64,000 nt of DNA, from contig NZ_CP080531.1 of NCBI RefSeq assembly GCF_024746835.1, forward strand, positions 2,666,001 to 2,730,000, in the 5' to 3' direction. Shown one piece after another: positions 44,219 to 52,560 of the stretch. The notes below the pieces were generated by a model that was given only the letters and a program-made list of their open reading frames with translations, was not told the DNA's origin and did not search any database. Made by a program: the position numbers and the translations under genes. The number at the start of each line of letters is the position of its first letter. Positions within the stretch are counted from its first letter, which is position 1. This DNA is from Mesorhizobium sp. AR02 (GTDB taxonomy: Bacteria; Pseudomonadota; Alphaproteobacteria; Rhizobiales; Rhizobiaceae).

Positions 44219-45891
44219 CTAATCAACCGGTTCGAGCCAGCCGCGATAGCGCACGATCAGCCCGGTGAGCGGGTGCGAAATCTCGACATGGAAGCGGAAG
44301 CGGCCATTCTCGACGGTTTCGAAGGAGGTCGAGCGCGGGCAGAGCCACATCGGCAAGGGCAGGCCTAGAACACTCCAACCGGCAGGACGAGCGACAGCTT
44401 GCCCTCCCCGGTCACCAGCGCCATGGCGAAGGTCAGCGGGCCGAAGCGTTCGCACAACAGGCGCTGCGAGCGCCCCCGCCCCGCAAACTGGCGGCTGGAG
44501 AAGCTGTGTGCGCCGAATGTCCGCGTCCAGGTTTCTTCCTCCCTGTCGGCATCGAAGCGGACCCGCACCGGAATATCGGTGCTCGCCTTGGGAAAGCCGA
44601 CCAGCCAGGCCATTAGTCGGCCAAGAATGCTTGACCCGCGTTCGACACTGGCGCGGCCTTCGGCCGTTTTCGTGCGATCATGCATGGCGCGGATTTTTTC
44701 GGGCAAGCCTTGCCAGGCCTCGCCGAGCAGCTCCGCATAGAGCGGTTTGTCCGGGCCGCCGGCCGTGTCGTCGCGAAAGCCGGTATGGATCGTCCTGCCC
44801 GCGAACAAGGCCTCATAATCGGCAAGCTCGAGATCGTTCACGGCGGCGCGGGCGCCATGTAGGGGCACACGGCCGTCCAGCGCCTTGCGCACCAGTGCCT
44901 CGACCGCCATGGACGGGATTAGCGGCCCGTCATCACCTTCGGCCAAAAGATGCCATGAGCGCTTGATTGGCTTTCCGACCCGGTCAGCGCCTTCGACCAG
45001 GACGAACATGCCGCCGCGATGTTCGCCCCAGCGCAGCCGGTTGGTCGCCCAATGCATCAGCGGGGCGAGCGGCGACAGCGAGCGCACCAGCCCGATGCGC
45101 ACCAGCCAGGCAAGGCTGATCAAGGCACGGTGCAGGATTTCGGGCACCGGCCCGGCACCCATCCAGATGGTTTTCGCCTGTGGCCACAATTCTCCCAGCG
45201 CCCGCAGGTCCGGCACGTCGACGAGCGAGAACAGCGTATTTTTGAGCGGCACGCGGCCCGGTGGCGCGATGGTATAACGCATCTGTTCGGTCAGTGGATG
45301 GCCTTGCGCCTTGGCGCCGTCGCGCACCAGACCGACCGGCCGGCCGGCATAGCCCGCGATCGCCCGGATGACGTTTTCGCCGACGCCGGCATAGGGCGAC
45401 GGTGCGATGCCGCCCTTGATCGTGTCGACGCGCGCCATGTCAGAGGACAGCCGGCGCACCACCGCCGCCGTCAGCACTGGAAAGCTGGAGACGCCGGACA
45501 ACACGAACAGCCCGGCCCGTTTGGCGGCCGCATCGAAGGCCGGCACTCCGGCGACGAAATCCGACCCGTCGGCGAGATCGAGATAGTTGACGCGCTTGGC
45601 GATGCAGGCCTCGATCAGCCGGTAGCGCTCCTCGCCATAGGCCTGGAACGGGCCGCTGGCGTCGACCAGCGTGTCTGGCGATAGCGACGTCAGCTGCGCA
45701 GCGAGATCGCCATCGCGGTCGAACGCGGCCGGTATCAATTGCGCGGCGACCGCACCACGGCCTCCGCACCAAGCCTCGGCCTTGGCAAGCGAGCGGCCGG
45801 CGACGATCAGCGTCAGGCGCGGTTCGCTCTCCAGCAGCTGAATGATGCGTCCGCCGAAGGTGCCGTAGCCGCCGACAATGAGAAGTTTCAT
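44219..45891 (-). pseudogene. Frameshifted saccharopine-dehydrogenase-like/DUF4166 protein gene
   Basis: The main reading frame from ATG 45891 gives 508 aa and stops at 44365. N-terminal Rossmann domain: KLLIVGGYGTFGGRIIQLLE, DASGPFQAYGEERYRLIEAC, DLADGSDFVAGVPAFDAAAK. C-terminal DUF4166 domain: TRTFGAHSFSSRQFAGRGRS, RFGPLTFAMALVTGEGKLSL. Reading stops early in ...VLPVGVF, while the next frame continues GWSVLGLPLPMWLCPRS...RFRFHVEISHPLTGLIV to 44219, the expected end of DUF4166. A one-base loss near 44375-44382 explains this. It may be a real mutation or a sequencing error; the truncated protein lacks only ~50 residues. Confidence 0.85.
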
Positions 45892-45911
45892 GCATGCTCC
45901 CCCCAGAGCCT

Positions 45912-46433
45912 TCAGCCGATCATCCGCCCGCGCAGTTTGGGCGACGGGATGTCGCAACTGTCCTTCCTGCCAAACAGAGCGTAGCGATTCTTGGCGATGC
46001 GCTCGTAAAGCCAGTCGCGCAGTGGGCGCGGCAGCAGCAACAGCGCCTTCGCCGCGCGCCACGGCCAGCCGAGTTCCGACATCACCGCGACAAAGCTGTC
46101 GAGCTTCGTAAACGCAAGGCCGTCTAAGAGGACGAGATTGGTTTCGTAACTGTCCGTGCGCAGCCCATGTTGCCGGAACAGCGCTTCGCCGAAGGGCGAT
46201 TGCGCGGTGGCGAAGCGGAAGCGGTTTTTGCGGTCGAGCCTGACCACCATGCGCACGAAGCCGGAGCACAGCACGCAGACGCCGTCGAAAACGATCAGCG
46301 GATGGCTTGCATCGAAAGATGGTTCAGCGGGAGGACCGGGCTTGGCCAGATTTGACTTGGCCAGATTTGACTTGGCCAGATTCGACTTGGACAGACGTGA
46401 TTGGGGCAGACTTGACTGGGGAAGGTCGGTCAC
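45912..46433 (-). CDS. DCC-family thiol-disulfide oxidoreductase-like protein (DUF393) with N-terminal pentapeptide repeat
   Basis: 173 aa. Core from residue 45: LIVFDGVCVLCSGFVRMVVR carries the D-x-x-C-x-x-C motif of DCC proteins, followed by FRFATAQSPFGEALFRQHGL and the C-terminal segment LPRPLRDWLYERIAKNRY. The role in thiol chemistry is inferred from the family. The first 30 residues are six five-residue repeats (LPQSS, LPQSR, LSKSN, LAKSN, LAKSN, LAKPG) encoded by a 15-bp tandem repeat, which is not part of the domain. It is upstream of the DUF4166 gene in the same direction, 20 bp apart. Confidence 0.87.
   Translation of the reverse strand: MTDLPQSSLPQSRLSKSNLAKSNLAKSNLAKPGPPAEPSFDASHPLIVFDGVCVLCSGFVRMVVRLDRKNRFRFATAQSPFGEALFRQHGLRTDSYETNLVLLDGLAFTKLDSFVAVMSELGWPWRAAKALLLLPRPLRDWLYERIAKNRYALFGRKDSCDIPSPKLRGRMIG
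46341..46430. repeat. 15-bp in-frame tandem repeat
   Basis: Six units of 15 bp. Units 46341-46355 and 46356-46370 are identical (CTTGGCCAGATTTGA), the third differs by one base, and the rest are diverged. It lies within the first codons of the DCC gene. Confidence 0.9.
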
Positions 46434-46612
46434 GCGGGCCTCGGCTGCTCGTGTCCTGGGACACTAGGCCAGCCGGAGGCGGGATCAAAGACGTGGCGAT
46501 GTCGCACGCCGCCTGTCGCTCAGAGCCGGGCGCTCGGAACGATAGGTGGTGGCACGGGAGTCGGCACCCGGCCTGCAGATACGGCTGTTGTGGCGGCTCT
46601 CGAAGGTCATGG

Positions 46613-46753
46613 TCAGTGCACGCCCAGCGAGGTGCCACGGCGGGCGCAAGCCGGACCGGGACCGCGCATGTAGTAGCGCTCGGGCCGGTAGGTCGGCGCG
46701 ACGAACTCGCGGATGGCGGCGGCATAGCCGATGAGGTGCGTAAGGAAGTTCAT
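46613..46753 (-). CDS. Possible small protein, 46 aa
   Basis: Starts ATG 46751-46753 (MNFLTHLIGYAAAIREFVAP, then TYRPERYYMRGPGPACARRG). AGGG-rich sequence lies just upstream. Too short for domain recognition; supported only by composition and a plausible ribosome site. The neighbouring 46754-47130 stretch, before ku, is lower in GC and shows no gene I can defend. Confidence 0.3.
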   Translation of the reverse strand: MNFLTHLIGYAAAIREFVAPTYRPERYYMRGPGPACARRGTSLGVH

Positions 46754-47130
46754 TTACCCTGTCCCTGTCCCGATTTTCGGATGTCCCTTCCGATTGACGG
46801 ACATCATAGCGCCGAGGCGTGAATAGTCGGTGAACACGATGTTAATATCTGGTCGAAAACCCGTTGCTTCGTGGCCGGAATGCGGCTGATTCGGGGTGTT
46901 TCCGTGCTCTTTGTCGCCATTCCGTCCAGTGTGACTTTTGCATCACATATGTTTCGTTTGAATGTCGCCTGCACGCGGTTCTGTTTCAATTTCTCCAGCG
47001 CCCGTGAAATTTCCGTTCTCGCCGCCACAATGGCTCGGCCGCGCGTGGCATGCCTGATGTCACGCACCGGCGGAACTGGAGCGGGCCCTGGCCGTTCTCA
47101 CCTTCATCTGATTGCTGAAGGGAAATTGCC

Positions 47131-48000
47131 ATGGCACCGCGCCCAGCCTGGAAGGGTTATCTGAAGCTGTCGCTGGTCACCTGTGCGGTCGAGCTGACCA
47201 ATGTCGTCACCCATACCGAAAAGGTCTCGTTCCGGGTGCTGAACCGCAAGACCGGCAACACGGTGAAGCGCATCTATGTCGATGCGCAAACTGCCAAGCC
47301 GTTGGGCGATGGCGACGAGATCAAGGGTTATGAACTCGACGACGGCGATTTCGTCCAGATCGAGGAAGACGAGATCGAGGCGGTGCAGATCGAGTCCTCG
47401 CACACGATGGCGCTTGACGGTTTCGTCGACAAAGCCTCGATCCAGCAGATCTATCTCGACACGCCTTACTATGTCGCGCCGGCCGACAAGGTCTCGGAGG
47501 AAGCGTTTGCAGTCATCCGCGACGCCATGGCCGGCAAGAAAATGGCCGGGCTGGCGCGCATCGTGCTCTACAGCCGGGAGCGTCCCGTGGTCATCGAGCC
47601 ACTCGGCAAGGGCATGGTGCTGACGACGCTGCGCTACGACAATACGGTGCGCCAGCCGGACGCCGTGTTCAGCGAGATCAAGGCGGTGAAGACCGATCAG
47701 GAAATGACTGAGCTCGCCGAACTCATCATCGACAAGAAAAAAGCGAAGTTCGATCCCTCGAAATTCGACGACAAATATGAGGATGCGCTGCTCGAGCTGA
47801 TCCGCGCCAAGAAGGCCGGTCACCAGGCACCGAAAGCCAAGGCGGCGCCCAAACCCTCCAACGTCGTCGACCTGTTCGACGCGTTGAAGAAGAGCCTGTC
47901 GTCGGATTCGGGCTCAACGACGTCATCGTCCGCGAAAGCCAAACCGGCAGCCAAACGCGCCAAGGCGAAAGCAGCCGCGCCCAAGCGCAAATCGGCCTGA
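47131..48000 (+). CDS. ku: Non-homologous end-joining protein Ku
   Basis: 289 aa. Bacterial Ku core: WKGYLKLSLVTCAVELTNVV, YVDAQTAKPLGDGDEIKGYE, DKVSEEAFAVIRDAMAGKKM, GLARIVLYSRERPVVIEPLG and VLTTLRYDNTVRQPD. The C-terminus is a Lys/Ala-rich tail (KAKPAAKRAKAKAAAPKRKS) that in other bacteria aids DNA threading. It binds double-strand ends and recruits LigD, encoded 12 bp downstream. AAGGGAA precedes ATG 47131. Confidence 0.95.
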   Translation: MAPRPAWKGYLKLSLVTCAVELTNVVTHTEKVSFRVLNRKTGNTVKRIYVDAQTAKPLGDGDEIKGYELDDGDFVQIEEDEIEAVQIESSHTMALDGFVDKASIQQIYLDTPYYVAPADKVSEEAFAVIRDAMAGKKMAGLARIVLYSRERPVVIEPLGKGMVLTTLRYDNTVRQPDAVFSEIKAVKTDQEMTELAELIIDKKKAKFDPSKFDDKYEDALLELIRAKKAGHQAPKAKAAPKPSNVVDLFDALKKSLSSDSGSTTSSSAKAKPAAKRAKAKAAAPKRKSA

Positions 48001-48012
48001 GGACACCAAGCC

Positions 48013-50505
48013 ATGGCAAGCCTTGAGCCGTATCACGCCAAGCGCGATTTCAAGAAGACATCGGAGCCGGCCGGCAAGGTTGTTCGCGGCACGAAAGCCG
48101 GCGGCATCTTCGTCATCCAGAAACATGCCGCGACGAGACTGCACTACGATTTTCGCCTCGAGCATGACGGCGTGCTGTGGAGCTGGGCGGTCACGCGCGG
48201 CCCCAGCCTCGACCCGCATGAAAAGCGGCTCGCCGTCCATGTCGAGGACCATCCGATCGACTATGCGCCGTTCGAGGGCACGATCCCGAAGGGCGAATAT
48301 GGCGGCGGTACGGTCATTGTCTGGGACGAGGGGACATGGGTGCCCGAGATCGACCCGGCCAAGGCGATGAAAAAGGGTCATATCAGCTTCGAGCTCAAGG
48401 GCCACAAGCTGCATGGGCTGTGGCACCTGGTGCGGCTGAAGCCGCGCCCGGGCGAAAAGCGCGAGAACTGGTTGCTGATCAAGTCGGACGATATCGCCGC
48501 GCGCCCGGGCGAGGATATTTTGAAGGAGAAGCCGGAATCGGTGAAGTCGGGCCTGACGATCGAAGAGGTCGGCGAGGGCAAGGCGGCCAAGGGTCAAAAG
48601 CCCGAAGTCTGGCATTCCAACAAGCCGGCCGCCAGCAAGGCGAAGGCCAGCAAGCGCCTCGACTTTGTCGAACCGCAACTGGCGACGCTGGAGCGGGATG
48701 CACCGCCGGGCAGGGACTGGCTGCACGAGGTGAAATTCGACGGCTATCGCATGCAGGCGCAGATCGCCGGCACCGATGTGCGGCTGCTGACCCGTACCGG
48801 CCTCGACTGGACGGAGAAATTCGGCGACGAAATCACTGCGGAACTGGCAGCGCTGAAATGCAGCGACGCCATCATCGACGGCGAGATTGTCGTGCTGGCC
48901 GACAGCGGCGTCTCCTCCTTCGCGCTGCTGCAGCAGGATTTGTCGGCGAAGCGGACGAACCGTTTCCTCTACTACGCGTTCGACCTGATGCGTCTCGACG
49001 GCAAGGATTTGCGCGCCGAGCCGCTGGTCGAGCGCAAGCAGGCCTTGCAGGAGCTGCTCGGCAAGCAGCCGGAAAATGCGGCGGTGCGTTTCTCCGTCCA
49101 CTTTTCCGAGCCCGGCAAGATCATGCTGGAGCATGCCTGCCGGATGGGGCTGGAAGGCGTCGTCTCGAAGCGTGCCGACGCACCCTATCGCAGCGGGCGC
49201 GGCCCGACCTGGGTGAAGTCGAAATGCACGGCGCGGCAGGAATTCGTCATCGGCGGCTACCTGCCGTCGGACAAGACCGGGCGCGGGCTGCGCTCGCTGC
49301 TGGTCGGCTATTACGAGGGCGGCAAACTGCACTATGCCGGCCGTGTCGGAACCGGGTTCTCCGCCAAGGGTGCCACAGAGCTCAAGAAAAAACTCGACGC
49401 GCTGAAGGCGACGGCTTCGCCTTTCGACAAGGCTGTGCCGAAGGGCAAGGGCCTGGTCTGGATCAAACCGGAGCTTGTCGGCGAAGTGGAGTTTCGCAGC
49501 TGGACCTCGGACCGTATAATACGCCATGCCTCGTTCCAGGGGCTGCGCGAGGACAAGCCGGCGGAGGACGTTGTGCAGGAAAAGCCCAAGGCAGCGACAG
49601 GCAAGGCCAAGCCGGCGTCAAGCGGCGGCGGTAAATCCGCCGGAGCGATGACGACCAGTGTAAAACTCTCCCACCCCGACAAGCTGCTGTGGCCAGAGGA
49701 AAAGATCTCCAAGCAGGGCCTGCTCGAGCATTATGCAGAGGTTTGGCCGCGCATGGAGCAGTTCGTCATCAACCGGCCGCTTAGCCTGGTCAGGGCACCG
49801 GACGGCGTTGGTGGCCCGCGCTTCTTCCAGAAACACGCCTCGGCCGGCATGAGCGACAAGATTGCCAGGATGAAAGACCCGACGGACGGCGAGGAGATCC
49901 TGTTCATCAAGGATTTCGACGGGGTCGCAGCGCTCGTCCAATATGGCGTTGTGGAAATCCACATCTGGGGCTGCACGATCGACAAGCTGGAGCAGCCGGA
50001 TCAGATCATCTTCGACCTCGACCCCGATGAAGGCGTCGAGGTGAAAGCGGTGCGCGAGGCGGCGCTCGATATCAGTGGCAAGCTCGACGAATTGTCGCTG
50101 CCGAACTTCGTCAAGACATCGGGCGGCAAGGGTTATCATGTGCTGGTGCCGCTAAAACCATCGGCGGATTGGGAGGCGGTGAAAACCTTCACGCATGATT
50201 TCGCCAAGGCGCTGGAACAAGGTGCCCCGGACCGCTACACGGCGACGCTGTCGAAAAAGGCGCGCACCGGCAAAATCTTCGTCGACTATCTGCGCAATGG
50301 CAGGGGCTCGACGACGGTCGCGCCCTATTCGTCGCGCGCCAAGAAGGGGGCGACCGTATCGATGCCGGTGACCTGGGCCGAGATCGAGGCCGGGCTGGCG
50401 CCGAATGCTTTTCCAATCGGCGACAAGACGACGCTGAAGCAGCTGGCGCAAGCCGATCCGTGGAAGGGGTTTTTCGAGCAGGCGAAGGTGTTGAAGCGGG
50501 GGTGA
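48013..50505 (+). CDS. ligD: Multifunctional DNA ligase D
   Basis: 830 aa with order PE-LIG-POL. The phosphoesterase domain (residues 1-190) has HAATRLHYDFRLEHDGVLWS, AVHVEDHPIDYAPFEGTIPK and GEYGGGTVIVWD. The ATP-dependent ligase (about 215-520) has nucleotidyl-transfer Lys near residue 241 in LHEVKFDGYRMQAQI, IIDGEIVVL, and EGVVSKRADAPYRSGRG. The AEP polymerase (545-830) has SHPDKLLWPEEKISKQGLLE, catalytic IFDLDPDEG near residue 670, and TSGGKGYHVLVPL. All three activities appear intact. It works with Ku in end joining. Confidence 0.96.
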   Translation: MASLEPYHAKRDFKKTSEPAGKVVRGTKAGGIFVIQKHAATRLHYDFRLEHDGVLWSWAVTRGPSLDPHEKRLAVHVEDHPIDYAPFEGTIPKGEYGGGTVIVWDEGTWVPEIDPAKAMKKGHISFELKGHKLHGLWHLVRLKPRPGEKRENWLLIKSDDIAARPGEDILKEKPESVKSGLTIEEVGEGKAAKGQKPEVWHSNKPAASKAKASKRLDFVEPQLATLERDAPPGRDWLHEVKFDGYRMQAQIAGTDVRLLTRTGLDWTEKFGDEITAELAALKCSDAIIDGEIVVLADSGVSSFALLQQDLSAKRTNRFLYYAFDLMRLDGKDLRAEPLVERKQALQELLGKQPENAAVRFSVHFSEPGKIMLEHACRMGLEGVVSKRADAPYRSGRGPTWVKSKCTARQEFVIGGYLPSDKTGRGLRSLLVGYYEGGKLHYAGRVGTGFSAKGATELKKKLDALKATASPFDKAVPKGKGLVWIKPELVGEVEFRSWTSDRIIRHASFQGLREDKPAEDVVQEKPKAATGKAKPASSGGGKSAGAMTTSVKLSHPDKLLWPEEKISKQGLLEHYAEVWPRMEQFVINRPLSLVRAPDGVGGPRFFQKHASAGMSDKIARMKDPTDGEEILFIKDFDGVAALVQYGVVEIHIWGCTIDKLEQPDQIIFDLDPDEGVEVKAVREAALDISGKLDELSLPNFVKTSGGKGYHVLVPLKPSADWEAVKTFTHDFAKALEQGAPDRYTATLSKKARTGKIFVDYLRNGRGSTTVAPYSSRAKKGATVSMPVTWAEIEAGLAPNAFPIGDKTTLKQLAQADPWKGFFEQAKVLKRG

Positions 50506-50515
50506 GCCTACTCGA

Positions 50516-50578
50516 CTTCGTCATCCTAGGGCGAAGCAAGGAGCGAAGCGACGCGGCGCAGACCCTAGGATGACGAAG
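50516..50578. repeat. Inverted repeat, family D (perfect arms)
   Basis: Arms CTTCGTCATCCTAGGG (50516-50531) and its exact complement (50563-50578), around GCGAAGCAAGGAGCGAAGCG. It lies just downstream of ligD and may act as a terminator-like hairpin for both converging genes. Confidence 0.8.
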
Positions 50579-50598
50579 GTTGAGGTGGCGAAAACACC

Positions 50599-51273
50599 TC
50601 AGCTCAAAAACACCCTCTCGAACGCCTGTTTCCCCGGCGGCGAGAAAATCACCGCGCGGCTGTCCTTCTCGCGGCGCGCCCATTTCTCGGCAAGAATCTT
50701 GTCGAGGATGGCGGCACCCAGCGTGCCGGCGAGGTGCGAGCGGCGCACGCTCCAGTCGAGGCAGGCGCGGCAGACCGGGCGGCGCGGCTTGGCGCCGACA
50801 TCGATGCCAATGGCGGAAAAATGCGATACCGCCGACGGGCCGAGCCTGATCTCCTTGTCGTCACGCAGCAATATGTCTTTCTCGACCAGGCGGTCGAGCA
50901 TCGCCACCGCCTGCTCGCCGGCGAGATGATCGTAGCAGACGCGGGCGACGCGCATGGCGCCGTCGCGCGGGCCTGGCCGCACGCGCTTCGGGCCAACCGC
51001 CTCCGCAACACCAGTGATGGCTTCGATCATGCCGGCCACCTGCGGCCCGGCGAGGCCGTAATAGCGATGGCGGCCCTGGCTGGCCAAGGTCAGCAACCCG
51101 CCCTCCATCAGTTTTGACAGATGCGAGGAGGCGGTGGGCAGCGACACGCCGGCTTCCAGCGCCAGTTCACTCGCCGTCAGTGCCGTGCCGCCCATCAGGG
51201 CGTTCAGCATGTTGGCGCGGGCCGGATCGCCGACCAGGCTGGCGATGCGGGCGATGTCAGGTCCTTCACGCAT
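50599..51273 (-). CDS. ArsR/SmtB-family winged-helix regulator
   Basis: 224 aa, longer than minimal ArsR. N-terminal helix-turn-helix: IASLVGDPARANMLNALMGG, TASELALEAGVSLPTASSHL and SKLMEGGLLTLASQGRHRYY. The C-terminal half (VCYDHLAGEQAVAMLDRLVE; RPVCRACLDWSVRRSHLAG) resembles other uncharacterised ArsR-like repressors and holds Cys-x2-Cys (CRACLD). The effector is unknown. It is divergent from the DUF1127 gene at 51343 and may control it and the NIPSNAP/monooxygenase pair. Confidence 0.88.
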   Translation of the reverse strand: MREGPDIARIASLVGDPARANMLNALMGGTALTASELALEAGVSLPTASSHLSKLMEGGLLTLASQGRHRYYGLAGPQVAGMIEAITGVAEAVGPKRVRPGPRDGAMRVARVCYDHLAGEQAVAMLDRLVEKDILLRDDKEIRLGPSAVSHFSAIGIDVGAKPRRPVCRACLDWSVRRSHLAGTLGAAILDKILAEKWARREKDSRAVIFSPPGKQAFERVFLS

Positions 51274-51342
51274 AGTTCGTTCCTCATCGAAGCATTCTTG
51301 TCAGATAACCACTATTCTCCGATCAGATCAAGGAGACGGACG

Positions 51343-51558
51343 ATGACCGCAAGAACCACCTTTACCCCCGCACCGTTCCCCGGCCGCCGATCGTTCCCGT
51401 TCATCGCCTGGGTCCGCTCACGATTGCTGGCCCGCTGGTATGACCGTCATTTGCAACGCCGCGACCTCTCGGAGATCGACGATCACCTGCTGCGAGACCT
51501 CGGCCTGACACCGGAGGATGTGCGCCGCGAATGCGCGAAATCCTTTTGGCGGGCATGA
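51343..51558 (+). CDS. DUF1127 family small protein, second copy
   Basis: 71 aa. The C-terminal DUF1127 motif reads WYDRHLQRRDLSEIDDHLLR then DLGLTPEDVRRECAKSFW. The N-terminus is basic and aromatic (FPGRRSFPFIAWVRSRLLA). AAGGAGACGG just before ATG 51343 sets the start. Regulation by the divergent ArsR protein is likely from position. Confidence 0.82.
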   Translation: MTARTTFTPAPFPGRRSFPFIAWVRSRLLARWYDRHLQRRDLSEIDDHLLRDLGLTPEDVRRECAKSFWRA

Positions 51559-51650
51559 CCCGCAAGGGAATTGCCTAGCAGATCGGGCGGCACGACGTTT
51601 CGACGCGGCTCGAACTATCGACGCGAAAAGACACCCCCAAGGAGACGACC

Positions 51651-51983
51651 ATGACCATCACCTGCTTCATCCGCTATGAGATCGACCCGTTCGGCAAGGC
51701 CGCCTTCGAGGAGTATGCCCGCAACTGGGGCCAGGCCATTCCGCGCTGCGGCGCCGATCTGATCGGCTACTACGCCCCGCATGAAGGGTCGGCGACGACG
51801 GCCTATGCCGCCTACAATATCGAGAACCTGGCGGCTTATGAAGCCTATCGCGCCCGGCTTGCCGCCGATCCCGCCGGCAAGGCGAACTATGAGTTCGCCA
51901 AGCGTGAACGATTCATCCTCAAGGAGGACCGCATGTTCCTGAAGCACGTCTCCGGGCCGCACGCGAAGCTGGTGCTGCCGTGA
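51651..51983 (+). CDS. NIPSNAP family protein
   Basis: 110 aa, ferredoxin-like alpha/beta fold. ITCFIRYEIDPFGKAAFEEY, CGADLIGYYAPHEGSATTAY and FILKEDRMFLKHV fit the NIPSNAP/ABM-like superfamily. Role unknown. GGAGAC precedes ATG 51651, and the stop overlaps the next gene's GTG start by 4 nt. Confidence 0.85.
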   Translation: MTITCFIRYEIDPFGKAAFEEYARNWGQAIPRCGADLIGYYAPHEGSATTAYAAYNIENLAAYEAYRARLAADPAGKANYEFAKRERFILKEDRMFLKHVSGPHAKLVLP

Positions 51984-52324
51984 TCGCCGTCATCTTCGAG
52001 GTCGAACCGGCCGAGGGCAAACGCGATGCCTATCTCGGCATCGCCGCCAAGCTGCGTCCCTTGCTCGACGGCATTGACGGCTTCATCTCGATCGAACGTT
52101 TTCAGAGCCTGGTCGACCCGAACCGCGTCCTGTCGCTGTCGTTCTGGCGCGACGAGGAAGCGGTGAAGGCCTGGCGCAACACGGAAGAACACCGGCAGGC
52201 GCAGCAGGCCGGCCGCGGTGGTATCTTTTCCGGCTATCGTTTGCGTATCGCGCATGTGGTGCGGGATTATGGGCTGACGGAGAGGGATGAGGCGCCGGCG
52301 GACAGCCGGGCGGTGAATGGGTAG
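51980..52324 (+). CDS. Antibiotic-biosynthesis-monooxygenase (ABM) domain protein
   Basis: 114 aa. MIAVIFEVEPAEGKRDAYLG, LLDGIDGFISIERFQSLVDP, RVLSLSFWRDEEAVKAWRNT and EHRQAQQAGRGGIFSGYRLR are typical of small ABM proteins, which include haem degraders and cofactor-free oxygenases as well as many of unknown role. GTG 51980 is translationally coupled to the NIPSNAP gene (GTGA). Confidence 0.88.
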   Translation: MIAVIFEVEPAEGKRDAYLGIAAKLRPLLDGIDGFISIERFQSLVDPNRVLSLSFWRDEEAVKAWRNTEEHRQAQQAGRGGIFSGYRLRIAHVVRDYGLTERDEAPADSRAVNG

Positions 52325-52328
52325 GCTC

Positions 52329-52556
52329 CCCTTCTCCCCTTGTGGGGTGAGGAGCGGTTCGCGCAGCGAACGAAAAGCCAATTGCTTGGCTTTTCGAGCT
52401 TCGAACGCCCTGAGCCTGCGAAGGGCCGGGGGGCCGATCCACCTGCCGGGTCCCCGCTGCTTCGCAGCGTCCCGGCGTTCGCCGGCCTTTCATCGTGCCA
52501 CTGGCACGATGAATTCGCTTACGCGAACCGGCTGCTCACCCCACAAGGGGGGAAGG
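52329..52556. repeat. Composite intergenic palindrome, family G
   Basis: Outer arms CCCCTTGTGGGGTGAG (52337-52351 region) and CTCACCCCACAAGGGG (52535-52550). Nested hairpins inside include CGAAAAGCCAATTGCTTGGC-TTTTCG and TCGTGCCACTGGCACGA. It fills the gap between the ABM gene and mbfA. No coding sequence. Confidence 0.75.
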
Positions 52557-52560
52557 AAGC

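Noticed and set aside
46804..47067. 87-codon minus-strand frame upstream of ku
   Set aside because: No ribosome site, no motif, and unusual composition; left as non-coding.
47923..49527. 534-codon minus-strand frame
   Set aside because: Antisense of ligD; no recognisable domain.
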